Source: G963677915 sp963677915 (GTDB taxonomy: Bacteria > Bacillota > Clostridia > Lachnospirales > Vallitaleaceae). Taken from it: DNA of 64,000 bases. Location of the stretch: contig CAXXGE010000035.1 in the NCBI GenBank assembly GCA_963677915.2, positions 25,570 to 89,569 of the forward strand, read 5' to 3'. Below, piece after piece: positions 8,764 to 17,205 of this stretch; within the stretch, counting starts at the first letter, position 1; each line of letters opens with the position of its first letter. Position numbers and translations under genes: made by a program. A model generated the notes under the pieces. It was not told where the DNA came from. It saw only the letters and a program-made list of their open reading frames with translations, and searched no databases.

Positions 8764-9228
8764 TTAGAATTCGAACGCCAGGCGGATTAATGCGATGGCG
8801 GAACGTTCAATTGTTACCAACTCACTGTCGACACGAATTTCGACGGTATCATCTGTGAATCCTTCAAGTATTCCTTCGTAAAGCTTGGAACCGTTAAGCG
8901 GCTTGTATAGCTTGACTTCCACTTTCCTGCCTATACTGCGCTTGAAGTCTTTCTCCTTTTTAAGCGGCCTGTCAAGACCAGGAGAGCTGACCTCCAGTAT
9001 ATAACCGTCCTTGATTGGATTGTTTTCTTCCATCTTTGCGTCAAGGGCACGGCTCACCGTCTCGCAGTCATTGATGAAAATGCCGCCTTCCTTGTCTACG
9101 TATACACGCAAATACCATTGTCCCATTTCCTTGAGATATTCCACATCGACAAGTTCAAAGCCATGTTCGTCAACGATGGGCTGCACCAGTCCTTCTACAT
9201 AGGTTTCGATGTCCAGTTTTTTAGACAC
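8764..9228 (-). CDS. rimP: ribosome maturation factor RimP
   Basis: RimP (YlxS) assists assembly of the 30S subunit. The 154 residues contain the conserved DVEYLKEMGQWYLRVYVD, CETVSRALDAKME and LEVSSPGLDRPLKKEKDF. The start is GTG at 9228, preceded by AAAGGA about nine bases upstream. It is the first gene of the rimP-nusA-ylxR-ylxQ-infB-rbfA-nrnA-truB-ribF operon, downstream of the promoter and hairpin at 9276-9355. Confidence 0.96.
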   Translation of the reverse strand: MSKKLDIETYVEGLVQPIVDEHGFELVDVEYLKEMGQWYLRVYVDKEGGIFINDCETVSRALDAKMEENNPIKDGYILEVSSPGLDRPLKKEKDFKRSIGRKVEVKLYKPLNGSKLYEGILEGFTDDTVEIRVDSELVTIERSAIALIRLAFEF

Positions 9229-9275
9229 TGTTTCACATCCTTTCGACAGTCGGTCTTTTACGAAAGCAAATAATA

Positions 9276-9298
9276 AGAGTGGACCGAAAGTCCACTCT
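9276..9298 (-). terminator. attenuator-like hairpin in the rimP-nusA leader
   Basis: A perfect 9-bp stem (9276-9284 with 9290-9298) with a five-base loop is followed on the minus strand by TTATTATTT. It lies between the candidate promoter at 9327-9355 and rimP, so it is a leader terminator rather than only the end of gpsA. Sequences related to its loop side recur at 9261-9266 and, complementary, at the rimP ribosome site (9239-9245), so alternative pairings are possible. Confidence 0.6.
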
Positions 9299-9326
9299 AG
9301 TTTAAGATGCTATGTAATTCTTGATA

Positions 9327-9355
9327 AGTATAACACGTATGTCTATAGATGGCAA
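9327..9355 (-). promoter_or_regulatory. sigma-A-like promoter of the rimP-nusA-infB operon
   Basis: On the minus strand TTGCCA (9350-9355) and TATACT (9327-9332) are separated by 17 bases. It starts three bases beyond the gpsA stop codon. Transcription would begin near 9320 and run through the hairpin at 9276-9298 before rimP. Confidence 0.6.
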
Positions 9356-9357
9356 GA

Positions 9358-10350
9358 TTAATCCCATTCGAATTTCTTGTCTCTTGACATCAGCTCCATG
9401 ACAGCCTCGCCTGGTGCTTTGCCATCGAAAAGTATATGGTTCACCTGCTCGATGATGGGCATTTCGACATTATACTTTTGCGCAAGCGCCAACGCTGCAT
9501 GCGCTGCATAATAGCCTTCAACAACCATACCCACTTCCTTGATGGCTTCTTCTGCAGGTTTACCCTGTCCAATCAGTATGCCGGCTCTTCTGTTTCGGCT
9601 GTGCATGCTCGTACAGGTGACGATAAGGTCGCCGATCCCCGTCAGACCGTTGAAGGTCGCCATGTCGGCTCCCATAGCCACGCCCAGCCTGCTGATTTCT
9701 GCCATGCCCCGCGTCATTAACGCCGCTTTCGTATTGTCACCGTGGCCCAATCCGTCGGAAATACCTGCTGCCAGCGCTATGACGTTTTTCAGTGCGCCGC
9801 CAATTTCGATTCCCATCACATCCTGGCTGCCATAGACGCGAAAACGTTCGTTCATGAACGCATTTTGAACTGTTTTGACCACTTCCTTGTGATGGGAGGC
9901 CACAACAACCGTGGTAGGCACGCCTTTGGCTACTTCTTCAGCATGGCTCGGCCCCGAAAGTACAACCACATCATTCTTCGGGTATTCCTGTTCAAGTATG
10001 TCCACCAGCGTATTCAAAGTCCCGTCTTCTAGACCCTTGGCTACATTCACAAGAATCTGGTTCTCCGTGATGAAATCCTTCATCATTTTAGCCGTCGATC
10101 GGACGAACTTGGAAGGGACTGCGAAAACGATGATATCCTTGTCTCTAATGCACAGTTCCTGATTCCATGTGATGACGATGTCCTGATCGATTGGTACACC
10201 CGGAAGGTTTCTGACATGTTCCCGTTTTTCGAGAAGCATATCCACTTCCTCTTTCATGATCGACCACAAAGAAACGTCATGTCCATTTTTCTTAAGTACC
10301 AGTGCCAGAGCCGTACCCCAGCTTCCTGCGCCCAATATGCCTATCTTCAT
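9358..10350 (-). CDS. gpsA: NAD(P)-dependent glycerol-3-phosphate dehydrogenase
   Basis: GpsA reduces dihydroxyacetone phosphate to sn-glycerol 3-phosphate for phospholipid synthesis. The 330 residues start MKIGILGAGSWGTALALVL (Rossmann glycine motif) and contain VLSGPSHAEEVAKG, the catalytic lysine region IGGALKNVIALAAGI and LTGIGDLIVTCTS. Downstream of plsY with a ten-base gap: the two supply and acylate glycerol 3-phosphate, so co-transcription is meaningful. It is the last gene of the lepB-gpsA block. Confidence 0.97.
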   Translation of the reverse strand: MKIGILGAGSWGTALALVLKKNGHDVSLWSIMKEEVDMLLEKREHVRNLPGVPIDQDIVITWNQELCIRDKDIIVFAVPSKFVRSTAKMMKDFITENQILVNVAKGLEDGTLNTLVDILEQEYPKNDVVVLSGPSHAEEVAKGVPTTVVVASHHKEVVKTVQNAFMNERFRVYGSQDVMGIEIGGALKNVIALAAGISDGLGHGDNTKAALMTRGMAEISRLGVAMGADMATFNGLTGIGDLIVTCTSMHSRNRRAGILIGQGKPAEEAIKEVGMVVEGYYAAHAALALAQKYNVEMPIIEQVNHILFDGKAPGEAVMELMSRDKKFEWD

Positions 10351-10360
10351 GTCCTGCCTC

Positions 10361-10969
10361 CTAGCTAGTCTTCGATTTCTTCAGTTTCAGCTTGTTCTCT
10401 TCGCCTTTAAGCAGTCTGCCAATGTTGGCCCTGTGCTTGACTATGGCCATTACCGCCATAAGAACACCGATAGCAAGAAACTCCTTGTTTCCAGGATAGA
10501 ACACCATAAACCCGACAGGCATGGTGATGACCATAAGGATCGATCCTGCCGAAACGTATTTGGTAATCAGGATGACCACCGCGAGTACGATTGTTGCGAT
10601 GGCACCTATTCTCCAGTCAATGCTCCACAAAATGCCTATGCTTGAAGCGATTCCCTTGCCGCCTCTGAATTTCATGAATACAAGCCAGTTGTGCCCAAGG
10701 ACAACACCAAGGCCCGCATAAAGGCCTGCTGTCTGACTGTCGAACACTTGCCACATGACCACGACAGCCAGTACCGCTTTGGCTACGTCTCCAAGAAAAG
10801 TCAGCAATCCGAACTTCCATCCCAGGACCCTGATTGCATTGGTCGTTCCTGCGTTGCCGCTGCCGTGTTGCCGGATATCGATATGCTTCCGCTTTCCAAT
10901 AATGTAAGACGTCTGGAAGCATCCGAGCAGATAGCCTGCAAGCAAGCTGATGACTCTGAATAATATCAT
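10361..10969 (-). CDS. plsY: acyl phosphate:glycerol-3-phosphate acyltransferase PlsY
   Basis: PlsY is a multi-pass membrane enzyme that transfers the acyl group from acyl-phosphate (made by PlsX) to glycerol 3-phosphate. The 202-residue protein has five hydrophobic segments and the three conserved motifs: GSGNAGTTNAIRVLG, GHNWLVFMKFRGGKGIASS and a late membrane segment. PlsX is encoded in the same window at 27811. A basic tail (KLKLKKSKTS) ends the protein. Confidence 0.96.
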   Translation of the reverse strand: MILFRVISLLAGYLLGCFQTSYIIGKRKHIDIRQHGSGNAGTTNAIRVLGWKFGLLTFLGDVAKAVLAVVVMWQVFDSQTAGLYAGLGVVLGHNWLVFMKFRGGKGIASSIGILWSIDWRIGAIATIVLAVVILITKYVSAGSILMVITMPVGFMVFYPGNKEFLAIGVLMAVMAIVKHRANIGRLLKGEENKLKLKKSKTS

Positions 10970-10983
10970 TTTTCTGTCCCCTT

Positions 10984-12309
10984 TTATTTGTCGTTGCTCT
11001 TTTCCCTGGAAAGCATCTTGAGCGATGTACCCTTGAATCCGAAAGCTTCCCTAAGCTGGTTCTCGATATACCTCGTGTAGGAAAAGTGCATCAGTTCCTT
11101 GTCGTTGATGAACATGACGAATGTCGGCGGTTTGACAGCCACTTGTGTCATGTAGAAAATCTTGAGCCTCTTGCCTTTGTCCGACGGCGGCTGGTTCATG
11201 GCCATCGCATCGTATAGGATATCATTGAGAACGCCGGTTGCGACACGCAGGTTCTGGTTCTGTATGACCATGTCGATAGTCTCAAACAGCTTGTTGAGCC
11301 TTTGTCCGGTTTTTGCAGATATGAAAACAATCGGCGCATAGGACATGAAGCTCAGAATCTTCTGTATGTCGTCTAGGAAACGGTACATCGTCTTGTCGTC
11401 TTTTTCGATTGCATCCCATTTGTTGACTGCAACGATGATGCCTTTCCCACGCTCATGGGCGATGCCGGCTATCTTGGCTTCCTGCTCGGTAATGCCCTCT
11501 TCAGCGTCGATCAGCAGGACGGCGATATCGGATTTCTCTATCGCAGCCACCGTCCGAATGATACTGTAGCGCTCGATTTCTTCTTTTATCTTTTTCTTCT
11601 TTCTCAGGCCGGCCGTATCGACAAATTCGTAAACCTTGCCGTCGTAAACAACTTCCGAGTTGACCGCATCGCGTGTCGTTCCCGCAATATGGCTGACAAT
11701 GTGCCTCTCTTCCCCCAGGATTTTGTTGATAAGGGAGGATTTGCCGACATTCGGTTTGCCGATGATAGCCACCTTGGGATTTTCGTCTTCTTCCTCTTCT
11801 TCGGTGGGCTCATAGAAATGGGCGACAACCTCATCCAGCAAATCGCCGAAACCAAGCTTGTTGGCCGATGACACTGCATTGGGGTCTCCCAGTCCAAGGT
11901 TGTAGAATTCATAAACGTCCATCTCCAGCTTGTCCATGTTGTCCACTTTGTTGACACACAGGACTACCGGCTTCCTGGAACGCCTTAGCATATCCGCCAC
12001 CTTAAAGTCTGAATCGACAAGTCCCGACTGGATGTCTACGACAAAAAGAATGACATCTGCCGTATCGATGGCGATTTCCGCCTGCATTCTCATTTGAGAC
12101 AGGATGATATCAGACGAATCGGGTTCGATACCGCCTGTATCTATGATAGTGAAATTGTAGTTGAGCCATTCTACGTCGGCATATATCCGATCCCGTGTAA
12201 CTCCGGGCGTGTCCTGAACGATGGAAATCTTTTGACCTGCCATCATGTTGAACAGTGTTGATTTCCCTACGTTCGGCCTTCCGACGATGGCAACGATTGG
12301 TTTGCCCAT
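10984..12309 (-). CDS. der: ribosome-associated GTPase Der (EngA)
   Basis: Der is an essential tandem GTPase for 50S assembly. The 441 residues hold two G domains, GRPNVGKSTLFN near residue 10 and GKPNVGKSSLIN near 185, with NKVD and NKWD G4 motifs, and the C-terminal KH-like domain (LNDILYDAMAMNQPPSDKGKR region). An acidic EEEEEDE linker separates the G domains, as usual. It lies between the DUF512 radical-SAM gene and plsY. Confidence 0.98.
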   Translation of the reverse strand: MGKPIVAIVGRPNVGKSTLFNMMAGQKISIVQDTPGVTRDRIYADVEWLNYNFTIIDTGGIEPDSSDIILSQMRMQAEIAIDTADVILFVVDIQSGLVDSDFKVADMLRRSRKPVVLCVNKVDNMDKLEMDVYEFYNLGLGDPNAVSSANKLGFGDLLDEVVAHFYEPTEEEEEDENPKVAIIGKPNVGKSSLINKILGEERHIVSHIAGTTRDAVNSEVVYDGKVYEFVDTAGLRKKKKIKEEIERYSIIRTVAAIEKSDIAVLLIDAEEGITEQEAKIAGIAHERGKGIIVAVNKWDAIEKDDKTMYRFLDDIQKILSFMSYAPIVFISAKTGQRLNKLFETIDMVIQNQNLRVATGVLNDILYDAMAMNQPPSDKGKRLKIFYMTQVAVKPPTFVMFINDKELMHFSYTRYIENQLREAFGFKGTSLKMLSREKSNDK

Positions 12310-12362
12310 GTCATTCTCCTTCGTGTTTCTTTAATCTATTATAGCAATTATCTCATAAATGA

Positions 12363-13691
12363 CTAGCTGAAATTGAAAATTCTGTCAACGAAATCAGCGC
12401 CGTACTGGTCTACGGGCACGACTGTCACACCGAGAGCCGATTCCATATCTTCCAGTGTAATATCGTCAAGCAGCACGGTTTCCCCGCTTTTCAGCAAGCT
12501 ATCCGGTACAAAGACGCAGTCTCCGAGATCCTTGTTTTCGAGTTGCCTTATAATGTCTTTTCCTGTCAGCAGCCCCGATACCGTGATCATAGGGCCGAAG
12601 AAGCTGTTTTCCACACCTTCAACCGCTGCCTCAACGCCAGGGAATTTATCGTTCATTATATGAACAACTTGCTTCAGTGCCTGTTCCATCAGCTTTCCCG
12701 TAACCAGCGTGCATTTCCTGTGTTTTCCGTGGCCACCGGTATTCGCGTATGCGTCTTCAACCGTGTTGATGAACAGCCTTGTGCTTCCAACACCGTTTTC
12801 AAGCTGCAGATAACCGTCGTATCTTTCTTCTTCAGGAACCGCCCTTTCTGCAAGGAAATAGAATTCGTCTCCTGCATGGATGAAATGGCTGTCCCCGTCC
12901 TTCATTGCGGCCTTCTGAAACGATTCGATGGTTTCAAGCACGGTCTCCGCATCCGCTTTTGTGAAAGGTTCCAAAGGATAGAGGCCATCCCTGTGTTTCG
13001 ACAACCCGACAGGCACAACGGAAACGCTCTGCAGATGCGGCCTGTAGGCCATCATCTTCTGTATGCTGTCAGCCAGTTCCCTGCCGTCGTTCAAACCTTT
13101 GCACAGCACAATCTGGCCGTTCATCGTTATGCCTGCATCATTCAGACGGTCCATATAGCCTGCGAGACGGTCGGCGAACCGGTTATTGAGCATTTCCTTC
13201 CTGAGTGCCATGTTCATCGTATGGATAGACAGATTGATTGGCGATAGATGGTACTTGATAATCCTGTCAACGTCCCTGTCGCTCATATTGGTCAGCGTTA
13301 TATAATTGCCCTGAAGGAATGACAGCCTTGCATCATCATCCTTGAAATACAGGGTTTCCCTCATGCCTTCAGGCAGCTGGTCGATGAAGCAAAAGACGCA
13401 TTTGTTTCTGCAGGATTTATAGTCATCCATGAGATTCGTGTCGAACTCAAGACCCAGGTCCTCTTCCTCGTCCTTTTCGATCTCCAGCTCCCAAATCTCG
13501 GCGGTGTCCTTCTTTTCGATCTCTAGGACAAGCTCCTCTTCCTGAACCATCAAATGGTAATCAAGGGCATCCTGGACTGTTTTCCCGTTAATCGCCAGCA
13601 GCATGTCGCCCGGTTCTATACCAAGCTCCTCTGCTATGCTGTCCCCTTCTACCGCCAGAATCGGATGTTTTTTCAATTCATTCTTGTCCAT
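12363..13691 (-). CDS. DUF512 radical-SAM-like iron-sulfur protein with PDZ-like N-terminus
   Basis: A 442-residue protein of the DUF512 family, common next to der and plsY in Clostridia, function unknown. Residues 10-60 form a PDZ-like domain (EELGIEPGDMLLAINGK). A cysteine cluster follows, CRNKCVFCFIDQLPEGM, a CxxxCxxC radical-SAM-type motif for a 4Fe-4S cluster, then a TIM-barrel-like region (LSPINLSIHTMN) and the DUF512 domain proper (VTVSGLLTGKDI region). Its start overlaps the end of pgeF by 14 bases. I would not assign a reaction. Confidence 0.88.
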   Translation of the reverse strand: MDKNELKKHPILAVEGDSIAEELGIEPGDMLLAINGKTVQDALDYHLMVQEEELVLEIEKKDTAEIWELEIEKDEEEDLGLEFDTNLMDDYKSCRNKCVFCFIDQLPEGMRETLYFKDDDARLSFLQGNYITLTNMSDRDVDRIIKYHLSPINLSIHTMNMALRKEMLNNRFADRLAGYMDRLNDAGITMNGQIVLCKGLNDGRELADSIQKMMAYRPHLQSVSVVPVGLSKHRDGLYPLEPFTKADAETVLETIESFQKAAMKDGDSHFIHAGDEFYFLAERAVPEEERYDGYLQLENGVGSTRLFINTVEDAYANTGGHGKHRKCTLVTGKLMEQALKQVVHIMNDKFPGVEAAVEGVENSFFGPMITVSGLLTGKDIIRQLENKDLGDCVFVPDSLLKSGETVLLDDITLEDMESALGVTVVPVDQYGADFVDRIFNFS

Positions 13692-14532
13692 CTATAGTCA
13701 CTTCCTTCAGTGAAAGCATGGCAGCCAGACTGCCCCTTGTGGCACCTTGCGCCCTGTGCGAATGGAACAGGTCGTTGTTGCATCTCGTGCAAAGACCGGA
13801 TATCTCTATGTTATCCTCGGGGACGCCAGCCTCGATCAGCGGCATCTCATTCGCCGCCTGGAGGTTCAGCATGCGTCCCAGCGCCAGGGGGTCAGACCTT
13901 TTGGCACGCTGACCGGAGCCGGGTGCCAAAAGGTCTGACCCCCTGGCACTCATAGCACTCTCGAACGCCTTGATGATTTCTTCAGATACTTCATAACAGC
14001 AGGGACCGATGGACGGTCCTATGCCTACAAGCACATCTTCAGGGCGGGTGCCGTACAAGCTGTTCATTTCCTCAAGGGTCTTCAGCCCCATTTTCTTCAG
14101 TGTCCCTTTCCATCCCGCATGAGATAACGCAATGGCCTTATGTACCGGGTCGAGGAAAAACAGGGGCACACAGTCTGCATAGAATGTCACCAGGGTGACA
14201 CCCGGTACATTCGTCGTCAGGCCATCAACGCCTCGGATATCCGATTCCCGAATGAATCCTTTGCCCACATCCTCTTTCCCGACAAAAACGACCCTATCTT
14301 CATGGACCTGGTCCGAGAAAACAAGAGAGTTTTCATCCACGCCGACCGTCCTGCAGAATCTTGCAAAATTCTCCTTCACGGCCACCGGATCGTCCCCTCT
14401 TGTGAAACTCAGGTTCATGCTGCTGAATGGTCCCTGGCTGACACCACCGCGTCTCGTTGAAACGCCATGGTGTACCAACCCGCTGTTTTCAAATGATGTA
14501 AATCTGACAATCTTTTTCTCCTGGTCCAACAT
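13678..14532 (-). CDS. pgeF: PgeF / YfiH-family laccase-domain protein carrying an in-frame palindromic insert
   Basis: YfiH/PgeF proteins act as peptidoglycan editing factors or purine nucleoside-active enzymes. The protein shows LVHHGVSTRRGGVS, VTLVTFYADCVPLFF, LSHAGWKGTLKKM, GPSIGPCCYEV and LCTRCNNDLFHSHRAQGATRG with the expected Cys and His metal ligands. ATG 14532 lies one base after the yraN stop and gives 284 residues. Residues between EEIIKAFESAMS and LGRMLNLQAAN are extra: they are encoded by a 65-bp perfect inverted repeat with loop (13883-13947), read through in frame as ARGSDLLAPGSGQRAKRSDP. All catalytic motifs flank the insert and remain, so the protein may still work. Confidence 0.92.
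   Translation of the reverse strand: MLDQEKKIVRFTSFENSGLVHHGVSTRRGGVSQGPFSSMNLSFTRGDDPVAVKENFARFCRTVGVDENSLVFSDQVHEDRVVFVGKEDVGKGFIRESDIRGVDGLTTNVPGVTLVTFYADCVPLFFLDPVHKAIALSHAGWKGTLKKMGLKTLEEMNSLYGTRPEDVLVGIGPSIGPCCYEVSEEIIKAFESAMSARGSDLLAPGSGQRAKRSDPLALGRMLNLQAANEMPLIEAGVPEDNIEISGLCTRCNNDLFHSHRAQGATRGSLAAMLSLKEVTIDGQE
13883..13947. repeat. palindromic element inserted in pgeF
   Basis: A perfect 25-bp inverted repeat: 13883-13907 (GCCAGGGGGTCAGACCTTTT then GGCAC) pairs with 13923-13947 around a 15-base spacer. Its GC-rich composition differs from the surrounding gene. The arrangement resembles REP/RAYT-type or Rickettsia palindromic elements that enter coding regions in frame. I saw no second full copy in this window. 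Confidence 0.8.
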
Positions 14533-14533
14533 G

Positions 14534-14896
14534 CTAGACACCGAACCTTTCCGTAGGACTGAAGGCATTTTTGTAATGAACGATTCTGTCACCCGTTATG
14601 CCTACGATATCGAACCGCAGACTCCGTCCGTACAAGCCCTTTTCCTTTATATAGTACATGGCCGTTCTGGAAAGCCGCTGGCGCTTCCTGTAATCCACTG
14701 CCTCGAAAGGCTGTCCATGGCCGTCGCTTTTTCTGTATTTGACCTCGACGAAAACCGTCGCATCACCGTCACGGGCAATGATATCGATTTCACCGGTTCT
14801 TTTCCTGTAATTCATTTCAATCACTTTATATCCAAGGCACGTCAGATAGTCGGCTGCATAGCGTTCCTTCTCGTGCCCTGTCTCAAGACGGTCCAT
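14534..14896 (-). CDS. yraN: UPF0102 family nuclease-like protein YraN
   Basis: A 120-residue UPF0102 protein with a restriction-endonuclease-like fold of unclear role. It shows GHEKERYAADYLTCLGYKV, then NYRKRTGEIDIIARDGD and VFVEVKYRKS, i.e. the E-GEIDII-D-EVK catalytic pattern of PD-(D/E)xK nucleases. It follows rnhB by 12 bases and precedes pgeF, the usual Clostridia order. Confidence 0.94.
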   Translation of the reverse strand: MDRLETGHEKERYAADYLTCLGYKVIEMNYRKRTGEIDIIARDGDATVFVEVKYRKSDGHGQPFEAVDYRKRQRLSRTAMYYIKEKGLYGRSLRFDIVGITGDRIVHYKNAFSPTERFGV

Positions 14897-14908
14897 ACCC
14901 GTACCCGC

Positions 14909-15664
14909 CTACAGAAAGTTGCCGATGAAGCTGATGCGGTGGATCGGTGTCGGTCCAAGGCTTTTTATACCTTCTATGTGCTCCTTCGAACCGTATCCCT
15001 TGTTTGATGCAAATCCATAGCCTGGATAGAGTTCATCGTAGTCCTTCATCATTCTGTCCCGTGTCACTTTGGCAATGATACTTGCAGCCGCAATCGATTG
15101 GCTCTTCTCATCGCCTTTTATGATGGAAACCTGCTTGGCGTCGACACCAGGGATATTGACCGCATCGACAAGCAGCACATCCGCTTTGACATCAAGTTCG
15201 GAAATGGCCGTCTTCATGCTCTCTATAGTCGCCTGGAGTATGTTGATTCTGTCGATGGTGCCCGGAGAGACGATGCCGATTCCAACCGATACAGCCTTCT
15301 CCATAATTTCATCATACAGGCGCTCCCTTAACTTTTCCGAACATTTTTTAGAATCATTAACATAGGGAATCTTCAAGCCTTTGGGCATCACCACAGCCGC
15401 TGAGACAACCGGTCCCGCCAAAGGTCCTCTTCCCACCTCGTCGATACCAGCAATATAGACAGCATCCGAATGTCTGTCTTCATACACAAGCATGCCATCG
15501 AGCCGTTCGAGCTCCTTTTCATGGTCTTTGATCTTTTTCCCTGCCTGAGCGACAATCTTTTCGACGCCGCTTCTTCCGTCATCCTGGCAGGCAGCGATGA
15601 AACCATCCAGCATATCGACAGAGCATGCATCAAATTCCGCTTTAATATCCTTGATCGTTTTCAT
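14909..15664 (-). CDS. rnhB: ribonuclease HII
   Basis: RNase HII cleaves RNA in RNA-DNA hybrids and starts ribonucleotide excision. The 251 residues have a family-typical N-terminal extension of about 70 residues, then GIDEVGRGPLAGPVV with catalytic Asp75 and Glu76, VLLVDAVNIPG, and AAASIIAKVTRDRMM with the further acidic residues. The start codon shares one base with the rbgA stop (TAATG), indicating translational coupling. Confidence 0.97.
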   Translation of the reverse strand: MKTIKDIKAEFDACSVDMLDGFIAACQDDGRSGVEKIVAQAGKKIKDHEKELERLDGMLVYEDRHSDAVYIAGIDEVGRGPLAGPVVSAAVVMPKGLKIPYVNDSKKCSEKLRERLYDEIMEKAVSVGIGIVSPGTIDRINILQATIESMKTAISELDVKADVLLVDAVNIPGVDAKQVSIIKGDEKSQSIAAASIIAKVTRDRMMKDYDELYPGYGFASNKGYGSKEHIEGIKSLGPTPIHRISFIGNFL

Positions 15665-16503
15665 TATTCAAGGGTCACCCTTCCAAGCTTGCCATTTTTG
15701 AACTCTTCCATCAGCATGGTTGACATCCGCATCGTGTCCGGTTCATTGCCGGTTTTGACCATGTTCCTCTGTCTGGCGATTGCCGTCAGGAGCTCATGAC
15801 CTTCCATCTGATCCATGCCTTCCACCGGATATTTTGCCGCCAGAAGTTCAGGATAGCTTTCCTTCATAAAATCGAGCACATGGATCGCCAGCGCTTCGAC
15901 ATCCAGAATCTCTTCTTTGATGGATCCTATCATCGCCAGTCGGATGCCCACACTTTTGTCTTCAAACTTGGGCCAGAGTATTCCCGGGGTATCCAGCAAT
16001 TCGATATTGTTCTTCAGCTTGATCCACTGTTTCCCTTTGGTAACACCAGGTTTGTTTCCTGTCTTGGCACTGGCCTTTCCGACCAGTTGATTGATGAATG
16101 TGCTTTTACCGACGTTCGGTATACCAACAACCATGCAACGCAGCGGACGGTTGATCAGTCCCCGCTTTCTGTTTCGCTCGATCTTCTCCTTCAGTACATC
16201 CTTGACCAGAGCAGGCACTTGCTTGACACTGTTGCCCGTCCGGCTGTTGATACCAAGGACAGCCCATCCGTCCTTCTCGAAATAGCTTTGGTAGAATTCA
16301 GTCCGTTTCGGATCTGCCAGGTCTATTTTGTTAAGGAGCATGATTTTAGGTTTTCCACCGGCAATTTCCCCCATATCGGGATTCATGCTGCTGACAGGCA
16401 CCCTGGCATCCACCAGTTCAACCACTACATCCACCAATTTGATATTTTCCTTCATCATCCGTTTGGCCTTCGTCATGTGGCCCGGATACCATTGAATATT
16501 CAA
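15664..16503 (-). CDS. rbgA: ribosome biogenesis GTPase RbgA (YlqF)
   Basis: RbgA is a circularly permuted GTPase needed for late 50S assembly. It begins MNIQWYPGHMTKAKRMMKE if TTG 16503 is used; that codon lies nine bases after AGGAGG and matches the family N-terminus, whereas an upstream in-frame TTG (16512) abuts the ribosome site. The permuted order is visible: NKIDLADP (G4) precedes GIPNVGKSTFINQL (G1) and DTPGILWPK (G3). 279 residues. Confidence 0.95.
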   Translation of the reverse strand: MNIQWYPGHMTKAKRMMKENIKLVDVVVELVDARVPVSSMNPDMGEIAGGKPKIMLLNKIDLADPKRTEFYQSYFEKDGWAVLGINSRTGNSVKQVPALVKDVLKEKIERNRKRGLINRPLRCMVVGIPNVGKSTFINQLVGKASAKTGNKPGVTKGKQWIKLKNNIELLDTPGILWPKFEDKSVGIRLAMIGSIKEEILDVEALAIHVLDFMKESYPELLAAKYPVEGMDQMEGHELLTAIARQRNMVKTGNEPDTMRMSTMLMEEFKNGKLGRVTLE

Positions 16504-16596
16504 GACAATCAACCTCCTGTCGTTAATTCAACTTTTTCTTCTCTATATTCGCAAAAAGGAAACGCAAATATATCCGCGCTCCCTCCTGATAGTCTT

Positions 16597-17130
16597 CTAT
16601 TTAAATGTACCGATTGAGCTTAAAGGCCATATGCGCCATAAAGCCCTGCCGATGATATCGCTTTTCTTTATCGTACCGACATCGGTGTATCTGCTGTCTG
16701 AACTGTTGTTCCTGTTGTCTCCCATGACGAAGTATTCACCATCAGGGACCGTAAGCGGCAGGTTGTCTCCGTAATCTTCAATGAGGTCGAATCCCATATC
16801 TGCGTCCACCTGTTCGCCGTTGACGAAAACTTTTCCCTCTTCAATGTTCACAGTATCACCTGGCAGGCCGATGACTCTTTTTATGTAATTCAGCGAAGGG
16901 TTCTTCTTGTATGGAAATACAACAATGTCAAAACGTTCAGGATTGCTAAAATGATACGTCAGCTTGTCGATGACCACCCTGTCTCCGTCTTTTAATGTCG
17001 GCATCATGGATTCGCCAATGACATTTGTCATCTGCCCGATGAAAGTGATAATAATCCATACTGCCAGCAGCGCAATTGCTATATCTCTAACCCATGTGAA
17101 GATTTCCCATTTCAAAGTGCCTCTTTCCAT
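16597..17130 (-). CDS. lepB: signal peptidase I
   Basis: Signal peptidase I removes signal peptides from secreted proteins at the outer face of the membrane. One N-terminal membrane segment (about residues 15-33) is followed by GESMMPTLKDGDRVVID with catalytic Ser41 and by YIKRVIGLPGDTV with catalytic Lys84; the later GEYFVMGDNRNNSSDSR box is also intact. 177 residues, a short Gram-positive type. It begins after the rplS terminator, so it starts a new transcript or relies on readthrough. Confidence 0.97.
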   Translation of the reverse strand: MERGTLKWEIFTWVRDIAIALLAVWIIITFIGQMTNVIGESMMPTLKDGDRVVIDKLTYHFSNPERFDIVVFPYKKNPSLNYIKRVIGLPGDTVNIEEGKVFVNGEQVDADMGFDLIEDYGDNLPLTVPDGEYFVMGDNRNNSSDSRYTDVGTIKKSDIIGRALWRIWPLSSIGTFK

Positions 17131-17157
17131 TCCGACCCTCCTTCTAGCAAGAAAATA

Positions 17158-17184
17158 AAGGGACTTGCGTAACCGCAGTCCCTT
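17158..17184 (-). terminator. rho-independent terminator after rplS
   Basis: The 8-bp stem 17158-17165 with 17177-17184, reinforced by inner GCG/CGC pairing, is followed on the minus strand by TTTATTTTC. It ends the rimM-trmD-rplS transcript before lepB. Confidence 0.75.
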
Positions 17185-17205
17185 CGTGTCGATCGTCGAC
17201 GATGA

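Noticed and set aside
13883..13947. Reading the pgeF palindrome as a terminator
   Set aside because: It lies inside a conserved coding region with intact motifs on both sides and no T-run follows.
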